Shown here: positions 17,490-25,434 of the stretch, one piece after another
Layout of the letters: every line of letters begins with the position of its first letter
How positions within the stretch are numbered: the first letter of the stretch is position 1
DNA from: Roseiarcus sp035656495
GTDB taxonomy: Bacteria > Pseudomonadota > Alphaproteobacteria > Rhizobiales > Beijerinckiaceae
DNA: 64,000 nucleotides
Direction of reading: 5' to 3'
Assembly: GCA_035656495.1 (NCBI GenBank)
Contig: DASRSL010000135.1
Location: 6,625 to 70,624 of the forward strand
Made by a program: the position numbers and the translations under genes
Notes under the pieces: model-generated
The model's database searches: none
Seen by the model: only the letters and a program-made list of their open reading frames with translations
What the model was told of the DNA's origin: nothing

Positions 17490-17672
17490 GTTGTCCCTGC
17501 ATTTGGCCGAACAGGGAACTTTGCTTCCTGATGGGCTAAAAATCTCCCTGTTAACCCGCGTAGGGAAATTTGCCAGAACCGGCTAGAATCATTGGGCTTT
17601 TCTCGACGATTTTTCCCCCGAATCGGCCAAAAAGCGAGAGATTGCCTGATATTTTCCCTGCGGCAGGGAACT
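17490..17672 (+). repeat. Dispersed repeat, copy 1
   Basis: About 183 bases that align well with the reverse complement of 43831-44015: shared blocks include TCCCTGCA, CCTGATGG, CGCGTAGGGAA, CCGAATCGGCC and the terminal palindrome TTCCCTG-CGG-CAGGGAA. Frequent GGGAA/TTCCC words mark the family. It carries no open frame with known similarity. It sits between the truncated PIN gene and a secreted-protein gene. Confidence 0.65.
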
Positions 17673-17812
17673 CGGCGCCCCGCGGGGCCCCGAGTTCCGC
17701 GGGGCGAGGGCTTCTGTTCTGTCGCGAGTTGCGGAAATCATTGCGTTCGGCCATAGCTTCGCCACGTTGGGAAGCGTCGCCACATAGGCTAGGCGGCGCT
17801 CGGGAGGAGGTC

Positions 17813-18715
17813 ATGTCGACGGTCAGGACCCCTATTGCACGGATCACGCTTTGCGGGCTCGCCTTGGGGCTCGGACTGCCGGGGGGCTGGGACGTCCTTC
17901 CCGCGCGGGCCGGCGACACGTGCAAGTTTTTCAGCCAGCTTCCCGACGATTGCGCGGGCGCCGAACAGCGGAGGTATGGCGACCTGCGCGGCGCGCGCTA
18001 CGAAGAGATCGATCTCTACGCCAAGGACGCGCTCAAGAAAGTCCCTTACGTCAGCGTCTACAATACGACCGGCCTCAACGGCGCCGACGAGTCCCGCGAC
18101 TCGGCGCCGAAGACGCTGGTCGAGAGGCTGGACCCGAGGAAGATCGCCAAGCAGTACCAGGCGCTCGTCGCGGCGACGAGTCCTCCCCGCTACTGGACGG
18201 TCGACTGGCTCGTCGACCGCGTCGGTGCGGTGCGCGACTTCGACGGGCTCGACGCGGCCTGGATGGGAAACAGCCAGGCGCCCGCCAGCAAGCTCGTCGC
18301 AAAGCCGGTCTCCGTCAAGCGGGCCTCCGCCAAGCCGGCCTTTGAGCCCTATCGGCCCGCGTTCGTGGGGAGAACGTCGATCGAAGGATTCAAGAAGGGG
18401 TCGCAGGTCTATCTGCTCGACGATCCCAAGGGCAGAACCTGGGTCATGGTGTCCTACACGGACCAGAATGCTCTCGGGCTGACCCTCGACAAGCTCGATT
18501 CCCTCGGCGACATCCTCAAGCTGCCGCCGGGGTGGAAGTTCCGCACCTCGGAGCTCAAAAAGGAGCTGGTCCTGGAGCCGAAAAAGGGCTCGGCCGGCGT
18601 CATCCAAGACGACAAGGACAACGTCTACCATCTGACTGGGCCGGGGCAGAGCAACTTCGTGCCTGACGCCTTGCCCCTGCCCACCGAGGGCCGGCCGAGA
18701 ATCTCGGGAGGATGA
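17813..18715 (+). CDS. Predicted exported protein of unknown function
   Basis: A 300-residue protein starting at ATG 17813, 2 bases after GGGAGGAGG. Residues 1-33 look like a signal peptide (ARITLCGLALGLGLPGG, cleavage near ARAGD). The mature part starts GDTCKFFSQLPDDCAGAEQRRYG, with two cysteines that could pair. A lysine-rich linker near residue 165 (SKLVAKPVSVKRASAKP) divides two parts; the second contains GSQVYLLDDPKGRTWVMVSY and ends in a possible DNVYHLTGPGQSNFVPD segment. I do not recognise a family with certainty. It lies directly before the dienelactone hydrolase-like gene on the same strand and may be co-transcribed. Confidence 0.75.
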   Translation: MSTVRTPIARITLCGLALGLGLPGGWDVLPARAGDTCKFFSQLPDDCAGAEQRRYGDLRGARYEEIDLYAKDALKKVPYVSVYNTTGLNGADESRDSAPKTLVERLDPRKIAKQYQALVAATSPPRYWTVDWLVDRVGAVRDFDGLDAAWMGNSQAPASKLVAKPVSVKRASAKPAFEPYRPAFVGRTSIEGFKKGSQVYLLDDPKGRTWVMVSYTDQNALGLTLDKLDSLGDILKLPPGWKFRTSELKKELVLEPKKGSAGVIQDDKDNVYHLTGPGQSNFVPDALPLPTEGRPRISGG

Positions 18716-18915
18716 TCAGCGTCGCGATCCGGGATTTCGCTTCCGCCTCTCTCGTCCACGGCGCTCTGTCCGCAGCCCTTCCGCCTCGCGCCGCGACGTC
18801 TGCTCGCCCGGTCCTGACGGAGCAGTTCATGGCCGGCTCGAGCCGACATAATTGCGTCGGGCCTGCGTTGCATTGTCTGCTTGGCGCGCAGACTTGCGGC
18901 TGCGGAGGCGTTCCC

Positions 18916-19806
18916 GTGGAGCGAAAAAAGGCGTCCGACTTCCCCCAGGATCTGCTCGACCTCTTCGACGCCTATGTGCATGGAGGAATCGACCGGCGCG
19001 CGTTCCTTCGACGGGCCGAAAGATTTGTCCGCGGGGGCGTGAGCGCGGCGGCGCTGTTCGAGATGCTAAGGCCCGACTACGGCCTCGCAATACAGGTTTC
19101 CCGGAATGATGCGCGAATTCGAGCAACGATTGAAACCGTCTCGTCCCCGCAGGGAAACGGCGCCATCAAGGGCTATCTTGTCCGGCCCGCCAATGCCGGC
19201 AAGTTGCACGGCGTGCTCGTGATTCATGAGAACCGCGGCCTCAATCCCTACATCGAAGACGTGGCGCGGCGCCTCGCCATCGCCGACTTCATCGCCTTTG
19301 CCCCCGACGGCCTGACCTCCGTCGGCGGCTATCCCGGCGACGACGAGAAGGGGCTTGCGCTCTTTCGGGAAGTGGACCCCGGGAAGATGCAGGAGGACTT
19401 CCTGGCCGCGGCGGTATGGCTGAAATCTCGCGCGGATTCGACCGGGAAGCTGGGCGCGGTCGGCTTCTGCTTCGGCGGCGGCGCCGTCAATCAGCTCGCG
19501 GTCCGCATGGGCGCCGACCTCGCTGCGGCCGTTCCATTCTATGGCGTTCAGCCGTCCGCGGCTGACGCTGCGAAGATCAAGGCGCCGGTCAACGCCCAAT
19601 ACGGTGAACTCGATCGGAGGATCACCTCCGGCTGGCCAGCCTTCGACGCCGCGCTCACAGCGGCGGGCGTCCCGCATGAGGGCCACATCTACAAAGGCGC
19701 TAACCACGGCTTCCACAACGACACGACCCCTCGCTACGATGAGGCGGCCGCTCAGGAAGCGTGGCGACGCACGCTCGACTGGCTCAACAAATACCTGCGT
19801 GTTTGA
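18916..19806 (+). CDS. Dienelactone hydrolase-family protein
   Basis: A 296-residue alpha/beta hydrolase starting at GTG 18916 behind GGAGGCG. After a helical N-terminal region (YVHGGIDRRAFLRRAERFVR) the hydrolase domain begins at GAIKGYLVRP. The nucleophile elbow is GAVGFCFGGGAVN with cysteine at the active position, and the histidine is in GANHGFHNDTTPRY; an acid sits in YGELDRRI. This is the triad of carboxymethylenebutenolidase-like enzymes such as YghX. The upstream frame is open for 68 more codons but shows no family similarity. The substrate is unknown. Confidence 0.88.
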   Translation: MERKKASDFPQDLLDLFDAYVHGGIDRRAFLRRAERFVRGGVSAAALFEMLRPDYGLAIQVSRNDARIRATIETVSSPQGNGAIKGYLVRPANAGKLHGVLVIHENRGLNPYIEDVARRLAIADFIAFAPDGLTSVGGYPGDDEKGLALFREVDPGKMQEDFLAAAVWLKSRADSTGKLGAVGFCFGGGAVNQLAVRMGADLAAAVPFYGVQPSAADAAKIKAPVNAQYGELDRRITSGWPAFDAALTAAGVPHEGHIYKGANHGFHNDTTPRYDEAAAQEAWRRTLDWLNKYLRV

Positions 19807-19863
19807 TCAAGCCTCTTACATTGGTCCCGACTGCGACGACGCTCTCAGCGCGGTCGTCAGGGC

Positions 19864-20835
19864 CTAACGCCGGGTCCCGGCCTTCTCCCGATGATAGCCC
19901 TTCTCGCCGATGGCCTTGGCGAGAGGGCCGCGGATGTCGCCAGCTTCGCGCAAGCGCTCGACGATCGCCGCGAAATCCCACTTGGGCCGCCAGCCGAGCT
20001 CGGCCCGGGCGAGCCGATTGTCGTAGACACGGTCGATGCTGGCCGCCATCCGCCATCCGCGGCGCGCATATTCTTCCTCCCAGCCTGCCACCCGCTCGCG
20101 CGCGACCGCCGCCGCGTCGGCGCGCAGGCGAGCGGCGTCCTCCGGCCGGAACGGCGTCGTGGCGCTGATGACATACTTGCCGAACCCGATCGAAAGCGCG
20201 CGTTCGACGGCGAGGAGATGCGCCTCGACCACATCCTCGATGGCGACCCGGCGGTGCAGGAACTCGTTCGTCTTCAGATTGGCGTCGACGAAGGCCACGC
20301 GCGCATCCGGGTCGTCGTCCTCCTCGGGGAAGAAGCGCGAGGTCCTCAAAATGACGCAGGCGAGGCGGTCGTTGCGCCAGAAAAGCCGGCAGAGATCCTC
20401 GGCCGCGGTCTTGGTCGCGCCATAGATGTTCTTCGGAACGGGCGCGACGCTCTCGTCGATCCAGGCGGCGGGCTCTCCTGCGGGGCGCTTGAGCGCGTCG
20501 CCGAAGGCGCTGGTCGTGCTGGTCATGACAAGGCTTTCGACGCCGGCGCGGCAGGCCTCCTCCAGCACGACGAGCGTGCCGAGCACGTTCGTCTCGACGA
20601 ATTCCTCGCGCCCGTGGGTCGCGACATGCGGCTTGTGCAGAGTCGCCGCATGGAGAACCGCGCGAACGCCGGCCATGCAGCGGGCGACGCAGGCCCGGTC
20701 GACGATCGAGCCGGCGACGTCGGTGAACGGCCCCGGAACGACATCGAACCCGAGAGCCTCGCGTCCGCCGTCGCGGAGCATGCGCATCAGCGCTTCGCCA
20801 AGGTGCCCCGAACTTCCGGTGACGAGTATGGTCAA
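19864..20835 (-). CDS. NAD-dependent epimerase/dehydratase family protein
   Basis: A 323-residue extended short-chain dehydrogenase, read from TTG 20835 (LTILVTGSSGHLGEALMR); the frame is open to 20943, so a longer N-terminus is possible. It has the GxxGxxG cofactor motif, ADVLRA-like downstream strands (RAVLHAATLHKPH), and the catalytic YxxxK in NIYGATKTAAEDL. The C-terminal part (FGKYVISATTPFRPED, GWRPKWDFAAIVERL) is the substrate-binding region of UDP-sugar epimerase-like proteins. It is divergent from the LivH-fusion gene. The substrate is not predictable. Confidence 0.87.
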   Translation of the reverse strand: MTILVTGSSGHLGEALMRMLRDGGREALGFDVVPGPFTDVAGSIVDRACVARCMAGVRAVLHAATLHKPHVATHGREEFVETNVLGTLVVLEEACRAGVESLVMTSTTSAFGDALKRPAGEPAAWIDESVAPVPKNIYGATKTAAEDLCRLFWRNDRLACVILRTSRFFPEEDDDPDARVAFVDANLKTNEFLHRRVAIEDVVEAHLLAVERALSIGFGKYVISATTPFRPEDAARLRADAAAVARERVAGWEEEYARRGWRMAASIDRVYDNRLARAELGWRPKWDFAAIVERLREAGDIRGPLAKAIGEKGYHREKAGTRR

Positions 20836-20911
20836 GGATCCCGCTCCCGGCGACGAAGCCGGCGCATGACCTCGCTCTCCCGAGTGGCCCGACCGGCGGA
20901 TCGGGCTTATC

Positions 20912-22312
20912 ATGAGGCGGAGGGCGATAGGAACAGGACGCAAATTGGCGCATTCGCTTGTGGCGCGAGGATTCCCACCCCTTTCCGTTCTCCTCGTGGC
21001 GCTCTGCCTCGCCGGCTGTTCGCCGGCCCTCGAGACGGATCAGGCCCGGCTCTGTCGCATGGCGCTGCCGGCGCTTCTGCCGGAGGGCGCGCGGATTGCG
21101 ATCGATTCCCAGCTTCCCGACCGGGACGGACGGGGGCTCACGGTCGCCTTTTCCGCCGAGGCGCCCGGACAGGAGACCGAGCCGCATGTGGCTGCCTGCC
21201 GGTTCCGTGAGCCCGGCCGTCCGCGCCAATCGCGCGACCTCGTCTCGCTCGCTCTCGACGGCGCGCCGGTCACCGAGACGCAGCTCTTCTTTCTCGTCCG
21301 CTACTGGCTGGCGACGCCGGAAGGCCGCGCCGCGGACCCTGCCCCGCTCGGCGGCCTCGCAGCAGCGCTCCATTTGCCGCGAAGCCTCGCCTACGGGCTT
21401 CAGATGGCCCTCGACGGCCTGCCCTTGTCGGCGATCTACGCTCTGCTGGCGGCGGCTTATTCGCTCGTCTACGGACTGATTGGCCGGATCAATTTCGCCT
21501 TCGGCGAGCTCGCCGCCGCCGGCGGCTACGCGGCGGCGATGGCGGCGCTGGCGCTCGCCGGCCTTCCCCCTGCTCCCTTGCTGGCGGCGGCCTTCGCCCT
21601 TGCGGCGGCGGTCGCCTGCGGCTGGGGCTTCGGCTCAGCGCGCGCCGTCTTCATTCCGCTCCGCCGCGCCATGGGCCAGCAGGCGCTGGTGGCGACGGTC
21701 GGCCTCGCCCTTTTCCTGCAGGAGCTGCTGCGCATCGCCCAGGGCGACCGCGCGAGCTGGATGAGCCCGCAGCTAAACCAGCCCTTCGCGCTCGCGCGGT
21801 CGGGCGACTTCATCGCCGTCGCCACACCGATGACGTTCGTCGCCACGATGACCGCGCTCGCCGTCGGCCTCGGGCTCGTCCTCATCTTCCGCTGGACGCG
21901 GACGGGGCGGGAGTGGCGCGCCTATGCCGACGATCCGCTGGCCGCCGAATTGCTCGGCGTCAGCCCTGTCGCGCTGACGGCGCGCGCCTTCGCCCTGTCC
22001 GGGGCGCTCGCCGGCCTCGCTGGCGCGATCATGACTTCGGCCTATGGGGCGGTCGGCTACGGATTGTCGGCGACGCTGACGCTCAAGGCGCTCGCCGCGG
22101 CGATCATCGGCGGCATCGGGTCGCTGCCCGGCGCCTTTCTCGGCGGCCTGATCGTCGGGGCGGCCGAAGCCGGCTGGTCGGCCCTGTTCCCGATCGACGA
22201 TCGCGACCTCGCCGTCTACGCGCTGCTCATCCTGTTCATCGCCCTGCGTCCTTCCGGGTTGCTCGGGACGCGCGATAACCTGACGCACAACCTGTTTCCC
22301 CGCCGGCCTTGA
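20912..22312 (+). CDS. LivH-type ABC permease with N-terminal lipoprotein-like extracytoplasmic domain
   Basis: A 466-residue fusion. Residues 1-36 form a signal with a lipobox ending LVALCLAGC (Cys36). Residues about 37-145 are a soluble domain with cysteines and acidic surface (ALLPEGARIAIDSQLPD, VAACRFREPGRPRQSRD). From residue 155 the protein is a LivH permease: SAIYALLAAAYSLVYGLIGR, INFAFGELAAAGGYAAAMAA, ADDPLAAELLGVSPVALTAR and AAAIIGGIGSLPGAFLGGLI. A stand-alone LivH is about 290 residues. There is no LivM, ATPase or binding protein beside it, so it is an orphan. The first ATG is used; a start near 20944 is also possible. Confidence 0.82.
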   Translation: MRRRAIGTGRKLAHSLVARGFPPLSVLLVALCLAGCSPALETDQARLCRMALPALLPEGARIAIDSQLPDRDGRGLTVAFSAEAPGQETEPHVAACRFREPGRPRQSRDLVSLALDGAPVTETQLFFLVRYWLATPEGRAADPAPLGGLAAALHLPRSLAYGLQMALDGLPLSAIYALLAAAYSLVYGLIGRINFAFGELAAAGGYAAAMAALALAGLPPAPLLAAAFALAAAVACGWGFGSARAVFIPLRRAMGQQALVATVGLALFLQELLRIAQGDRASWMSPQLNQPFALARSGDFIAVATPMTFVATMTALAVGLGLVLIFRWTRTGREWRAYADDPLAAELLGVSPVALTARAFALSGALAGLAGAIMTSAYGAVGYGLSATLTLKALAAAIIGGIGSLPGAFLGGLIVGAAEAGWSALFPIDDRDLAVYALLILFIALRPSGLLGTRDNLTHNLFPRRP

Positions 22313-22380
22313 CTTGGCGGGGAAGGCTCCCACATCCTGCGGACGCGGCTTATGGGGGCGGCTGCGCGCGGAGGTCTCCC

Positions 22381-22827
22381 ATGTCCAATTATTCTGCGGC
22401 GTCGCCTGCTTCCCGTTTGCGCGCGGACGCCTTGGCGGGCGTTCGCACGCGCCGCATTGTCGCGGTCTGTTTCGACCTCGTGCTCGTCAGCGTCCTGGTC
22501 GCGCTCCTCTGGATCGCTTCGATCGTGCTGACCCTCGGTCTCGCGCTTTTCTTCCTGCCTCCCCTCTGGCCAATCGTCGCCTTCTTCTACAACGGACTTT
22601 CAGTGTCCGGCCCGAAGATGGCGACGCCGGGCATGCGGGCGATGGACCTCGAGATGCGCATGCATGAGGACGGCGCCCGCGTCCCCTTCGTCAACGCCGC
22701 GGTGCAGGCGGTGCTGTTCTATGTGAGCTGGTTCTTTCCGCCGATCTTTCTCGTCTCCCTGGTGGATCCGGAGAAACGCTGCCTGCACGACATCATCGCG
22801 GGCGTCGTGATCGTGCGTCGCCTGTGA
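22381..22827 (+). CDS. RDD-family membrane protein
   Basis: A 148-residue protein with the RDD pattern: GVRTRRIVAVCFDLVLVSVLV (Arg...Asp in the first membrane segment), a second hydrophobic segment ending in FFYNGLSVSGPKMATPGM (the family's TPGMRAM motif), and a C-terminal segment with VDPEKRCLHDIIAGVVIV. The start ATG 22381 follows GGAGGTCTCCC. RDD proteins are small polytopic inner-membrane proteins, some linked to ion exchange. It lies just upstream of Bpt on the same strand. Confidence 0.88.
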   Translation: MSNYSAASPASRLRADALAGVRTRRIVAVCFDLVLVSVLVALLWIASIVLTLGLALFFLPPLWPIVAFFYNGLSVSGPKMATPGMRAMDLEMRMHEDGARVPFVNAAVQAVLFYVSWFFPPIFLVSLVDPEKRCLHDIIAGVVIVRRL

Positions 22828-22910
22828 AACCCGGGGCCGCTTCCGCGCATTCCTAGGGGCGCGGGCGGATCGGAGCGGGCGGGCCGCCTTCGAGGAGAAG
22901 GGAGGACAGA

Positions 22911-23648
22911 GTGACGAGGGAAGTGCGCGACGCGCCCCAGTTCTATCTGACCGCGCCCTCGCCCTGCCCCTACCTGCCTGGCCAGCAGGAACGCAAGATC
23001 TTCACCCATCTGGTCGGCAAGCGCGCCGCCTCGCTTAACGACCTCTTGACGCAGACGGGGTTCCGCCGCTCGCAGACGATTGCCTACCGGCCAGCCTGCG
23101 AGAGCTGCCGCGCCTGCGTGTCGGTTCGCGTGCTGGTCGACGACTTCCGCCCCAACAAGAGCCAGCGCCGCGCCTGGCGCGCCAACGCCGACCTCGTCGG
23201 GACGCCCATCCCGCCCAAGCCGACCAACGAGCATTTCGCCCTGTTCCGCGCCTATCTCGACGCGCGCCATCCCGAAGGCGGAATGGCGGACATGTCGTCG
23301 CTCGACTTCGCCATGATGGTCGAGGACACCCACATCGACACCCAGCTCATCGAGTACCGCGCGGGCTCTCCGAACGGACAGGGGGTGGGGCCGCTTTACG
23401 CCGTCTGCCTGACCGACAGGCTCGCCGACGGCCTGTCGCTCGTTTATTCCTTCTACGCCCCCCACCACCCGCGCCGCTCGCTCGGCGGCTTCGTCATTCT
23501 CGACCACATCGCCAAGGCCCGCGCCCTCGGCCTTCCGCATGTCTATCTCGGCTACTGGGTCGAGGGGTCGAGGAAGATGGGCTACAAGGCCGCCTACCTA
23601 CCCCAGGAGCGCCTCGGCCTGCACGGCTGGATCCGGGTCGAGCGGTAG
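22911..23648 (+). CDS. bpt: Aspartate/glutamate leucyltransferase (ATE/Bpt family)
   Basis: A 245-residue aminoacyl-tRNA protein transferase that adds leucine to proteins with N-terminal Asp or Glu, marking them for ClpAP via ClpS. It starts with GTG behind GGAGAAGGGAGG. The N-terminal part has FYLTAPSPCPYLPGQQERK and the paired cysteines in YRPACESCRACVSVRV, both hallmarks of ATE-N. The C-terminal part has SLVYSFYAPHHPRRSLG, LPHVYLGYWVEGSRKMGYK and the ending PQERLGLHGWIRV. Length and motifs are normal for alphaproteobacterial Bpt. Confidence 0.95.
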   Translation: MTREVRDAPQFYLTAPSPCPYLPGQQERKIFTHLVGKRAASLNDLLTQTGFRRSQTIAYRPACESCRACVSVRVLVDDFRPNKSQRRAWRANADLVGTPIPPKPTNEHFALFRAYLDARHPEGGMADMSSLDFAMMVEDTHIDTQLIEYRAGSPNGQGVGPLYAVCLTDRLADGLSLVYSFYAPHHPRRSLGGFVILDHIAKARALGLPHVYLGYWVEGSRKMGYKAAYLPQERLGLHGWIRVER

Positions 23649-24094
23649 ACGCCCCGACCGCCGCAGAATCTGCTCGCGAGCGAGCGCTTCCAAAGGCTTG
23701 GGCGCCAAAACCTGCAACTTGGCGCTCTTTTTCCGCTCGCCGCCTCGTCGCCAGGTGGCTAACCCGTGAAGAGAGACGGGGGCCCTCCAGACTGAGCGGC
23801 CGCCGCTGGCCGCGTTCACGAAGACGCTTCCGTACCAGATCTTGGGGGTCCGAGACTTGCAAGGCCATACCATTTTCGGGCGTGAAATGAATGTTTTCAA
23901 GCATTTGCGGCGCCATTCCGAGCCGCCCTGCTTTATCGTCAGTCCCTCCCAAGCTCCATCCTCGCGGCCGAAACGCCGCAGCCGATCCGCTGCCCTGCTG
24001 GCGCCTCGCCCGAGCCCATTCGGATGCGGGCTTCGCAAAGCGAAACGGTTTCAATGGAGCCGAAGGCAAGGCATTCATTCCCATGGACGCTTGT
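23649..24094. other. Gene-poor stretch upstream of the LexA-type box
   Basis: About 450 bases without a recognisable gene. A minus-strand frame of up to 146 codons (24038 to 23598) and one that starts near 24083 are open, but no family is recognised and they overlap the end of bpt. If the LexA-type box next to it works leftward, a small SOS gene here is possible. Confidence 0.35.
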
Positions 24095-24109
24095 GAACAA
24101 ATATAGAAC
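24095..24109. promoter_or_regulatory. LexA-type SOS box
   Basis: GAACAAATATAGAAC fits the alphaproteobacterial LexA site GAAC-N7-GAAC exactly, with the AT-rich spacer common to working sites. It lies 178 bases before the hexulose-phosphate synthase-like gene and just right of a short leftward frame. No recA, lexA, imuA or dnaE2 gene is in reach, so its target is unclear. Confidence 0.55.
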
Positions 24110-24286
24110 ACGATCGCAATTTTGGCAAGGGATTTTTGTATTCTCTCTGGGCTCTCTCCGGCAGACTTGGCCGTTCCGGCGCGGTCAGAGGCGGAAGCCG
24201 GGTCCTTCATTGCAACGTCGAGGCCGAGCTTTTATTTCTGCCTGCCGGCGGTCTGGATGGGGCCGAAAAGACCGAGCGAGCAGCCC

Positions 24287-24943
24287 ATGTTATTGCAAGT
24301 CGCGATTGACAAGCCGGAGCATTTGGGTGTGCTTCCGCTGGTCTGCGGAGTGGCGGATATCGTCGAGATCGGCACTCCGCTCTTGAAATGCTTCGGTATC
24401 GGCGCGATTGCGACAGCCCGTGCGCTCTGCCCGGACACTCCGGTGCTCGCCGACACGAAGACGGTGGATGCCGGCGACGTGGAAGCCGAGATGGTTTTTG
24501 GGGCGGGCGCGCGGCTGATGACGGTCCTCTCCTCGACCTCGCCCGCCACCCACGCAGCGGTCGACCGCGTCGCGGCGCGCTTCGGAGCCCTTGTCGTTGT
24601 GGACACGATAACGGAATCGGAGCCCGAGCTGCTGCCGACAGACGCGGTCTTTCCACACAGCTTCGCCTATGTCGGCGTCCATTCCCCGACCGATGCACGG
24701 CTCGCCGGCGAGAGTTCGGCCGCCCACATCAAAGCGGTCGGCCAAATGCATCGCCGCGGCTATCGTGTCGCGCTCGCTGGCGGGTTGGGGCCACTGACAC
24801 TCGACGCCGTTCTCGAGGCCGAGCCTGAGATTGTCATCGTCGGAAGCGCGATCACGAGCGCCGATGATCCCAAAGGGGTCGCCAGATGGATAAGGGACCG
24901 ATTGCGCAATCCGGGCCGTGGATGGCCATCGGACGCGAGATAA
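24287..24943 (+). CDS. 3-hexulose-6-phosphate synthase-like protein (OMPDC superfamily)
   Basis: A 218-residue TIM barrel resembling 3-hexulose-6-phosphate synthase (HxlA) and 3-keto-L-gulonate-6-phosphate decarboxylase. The start MLLQVAIDKPEH mirrors the family start; DIVEIGTPLLKCFG, then VLADTKTVDAGDVEAEM carries the DxKxxD catalytic motif. AYVGVHSPTDARLAGE, VALAGGLGPLTLDAVLE and EIVIVGSAITSADDP bind the phosphate. Family members join formaldehyde with ribulose 5-phosphate or decarboxylate the keto-acid phosphate. The neighbour is the isomerase that follows HPS in the RuMP pathway, overlapping by 58 bases, which favours HPS chemistry. An alternative ATG lies at 24257. Confidence 0.85.
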   Translation: MLLQVAIDKPEHLGVLPLVCGVADIVEIGTPLLKCFGIGAIATARALCPDTPVLADTKTVDAGDVEAEMVFGAGARLMTVLSSTSPATHAAVDRVAARFGALVVVDTITESEPELLPTDAVFPHSFAYVGVHSPTDARLAGESSAAHIKAVGQMHRRGYRVALAGGLGPLTLDAVLEAEPEIVIVGSAITSADDPKGVARWIRDRLRNPGRGWPSDAR

Positions 24944-25434
24944 CCGAAGTTCTTGAACGGGTGGACGCTCACGCCTTTCAGCGCGTCGTCGATACGTTCA
25001 GGGACCCGTCGCGGCGCTGGTTTTTCTCGGGCCAGGGGCGATCCGGGCTCGTGGCGCAGATGGCGGCCATGCGGTTCATGCATTTGGGTCGCGCCGCGCA
25101 TTTCGTCGGGGAAGCGACGGCCCCGGCGGTGCGGGCGGGAGACGGCCTCGCGCTGATATCGGGGTCGGGAGAGACCGCGGTCGCCGTCCACTTCGCCCGC
25201 ATTGCCAAGGCCGAGGGGGCGGAACTCGTCCTGATCACGCGCGAGCCGAAAAGCGTCCTTCGGAGCTTGGCGGATTTGGTGCTCCCGGCGCCCATCAAAT
25301 CGACTCGGCAGTTCGGAGGCAGCCTGTTCGAGCAGACGAGCCTGATTCTCCTCGACGCGATCGTTCTCGAACTCTCGCAGGCCATCCCCGACGCACACAG
25401 GCGCATGCTCGGTCGCCATACAAACCTGCAATGA
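24886..25434 (+). CDS. 6-phospho-3-hexuloisomerase-like protein (SIS domain)
   Basis: A 182-residue SIS-domain sugar isomerase close in pattern to HxlB. It shows FFSGQGRSGLVAQMAAMRFM, HLGRAAHFVGEATAPAVRAG, the phosphate-binding LISGSGETAVAV, GGSLFEQTSLILLDAIV, and the terminal RHTNLQ comparable to the HxlB ending HHANLE. It would interconvert 3-hexulose 6-phosphate and fructose 6-phosphate. The gene overlaps both the HPS-like gene and, by ATGA, the following kinase gene, so the three are coupled. A second possible start is ATG 24922. Confidence 0.88.
   Translation: MDKGPIAQSGPWMAIGREITEVLERVDAHAFQRVVDTFRDPSRRWFFSGQGRSGLVAQMAAMRFMHLGRAAHFVGEATAPAVRAGDGLALISGSGETAVAVHFARIAKAEGAELVLITREPKSVLRSLADLVLPAPIKSTRQFGGSLFEQTSLILLDAIVLELSQAIPDAHRRMLGRHTNLQ

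Noticed and set aside
23598..24038. 146-codon minus-strand frame beside the LexA-type box
   Set aside because: It overlaps the end of bpt and shows no recognisable family; kept only as a possibility in the gap description.
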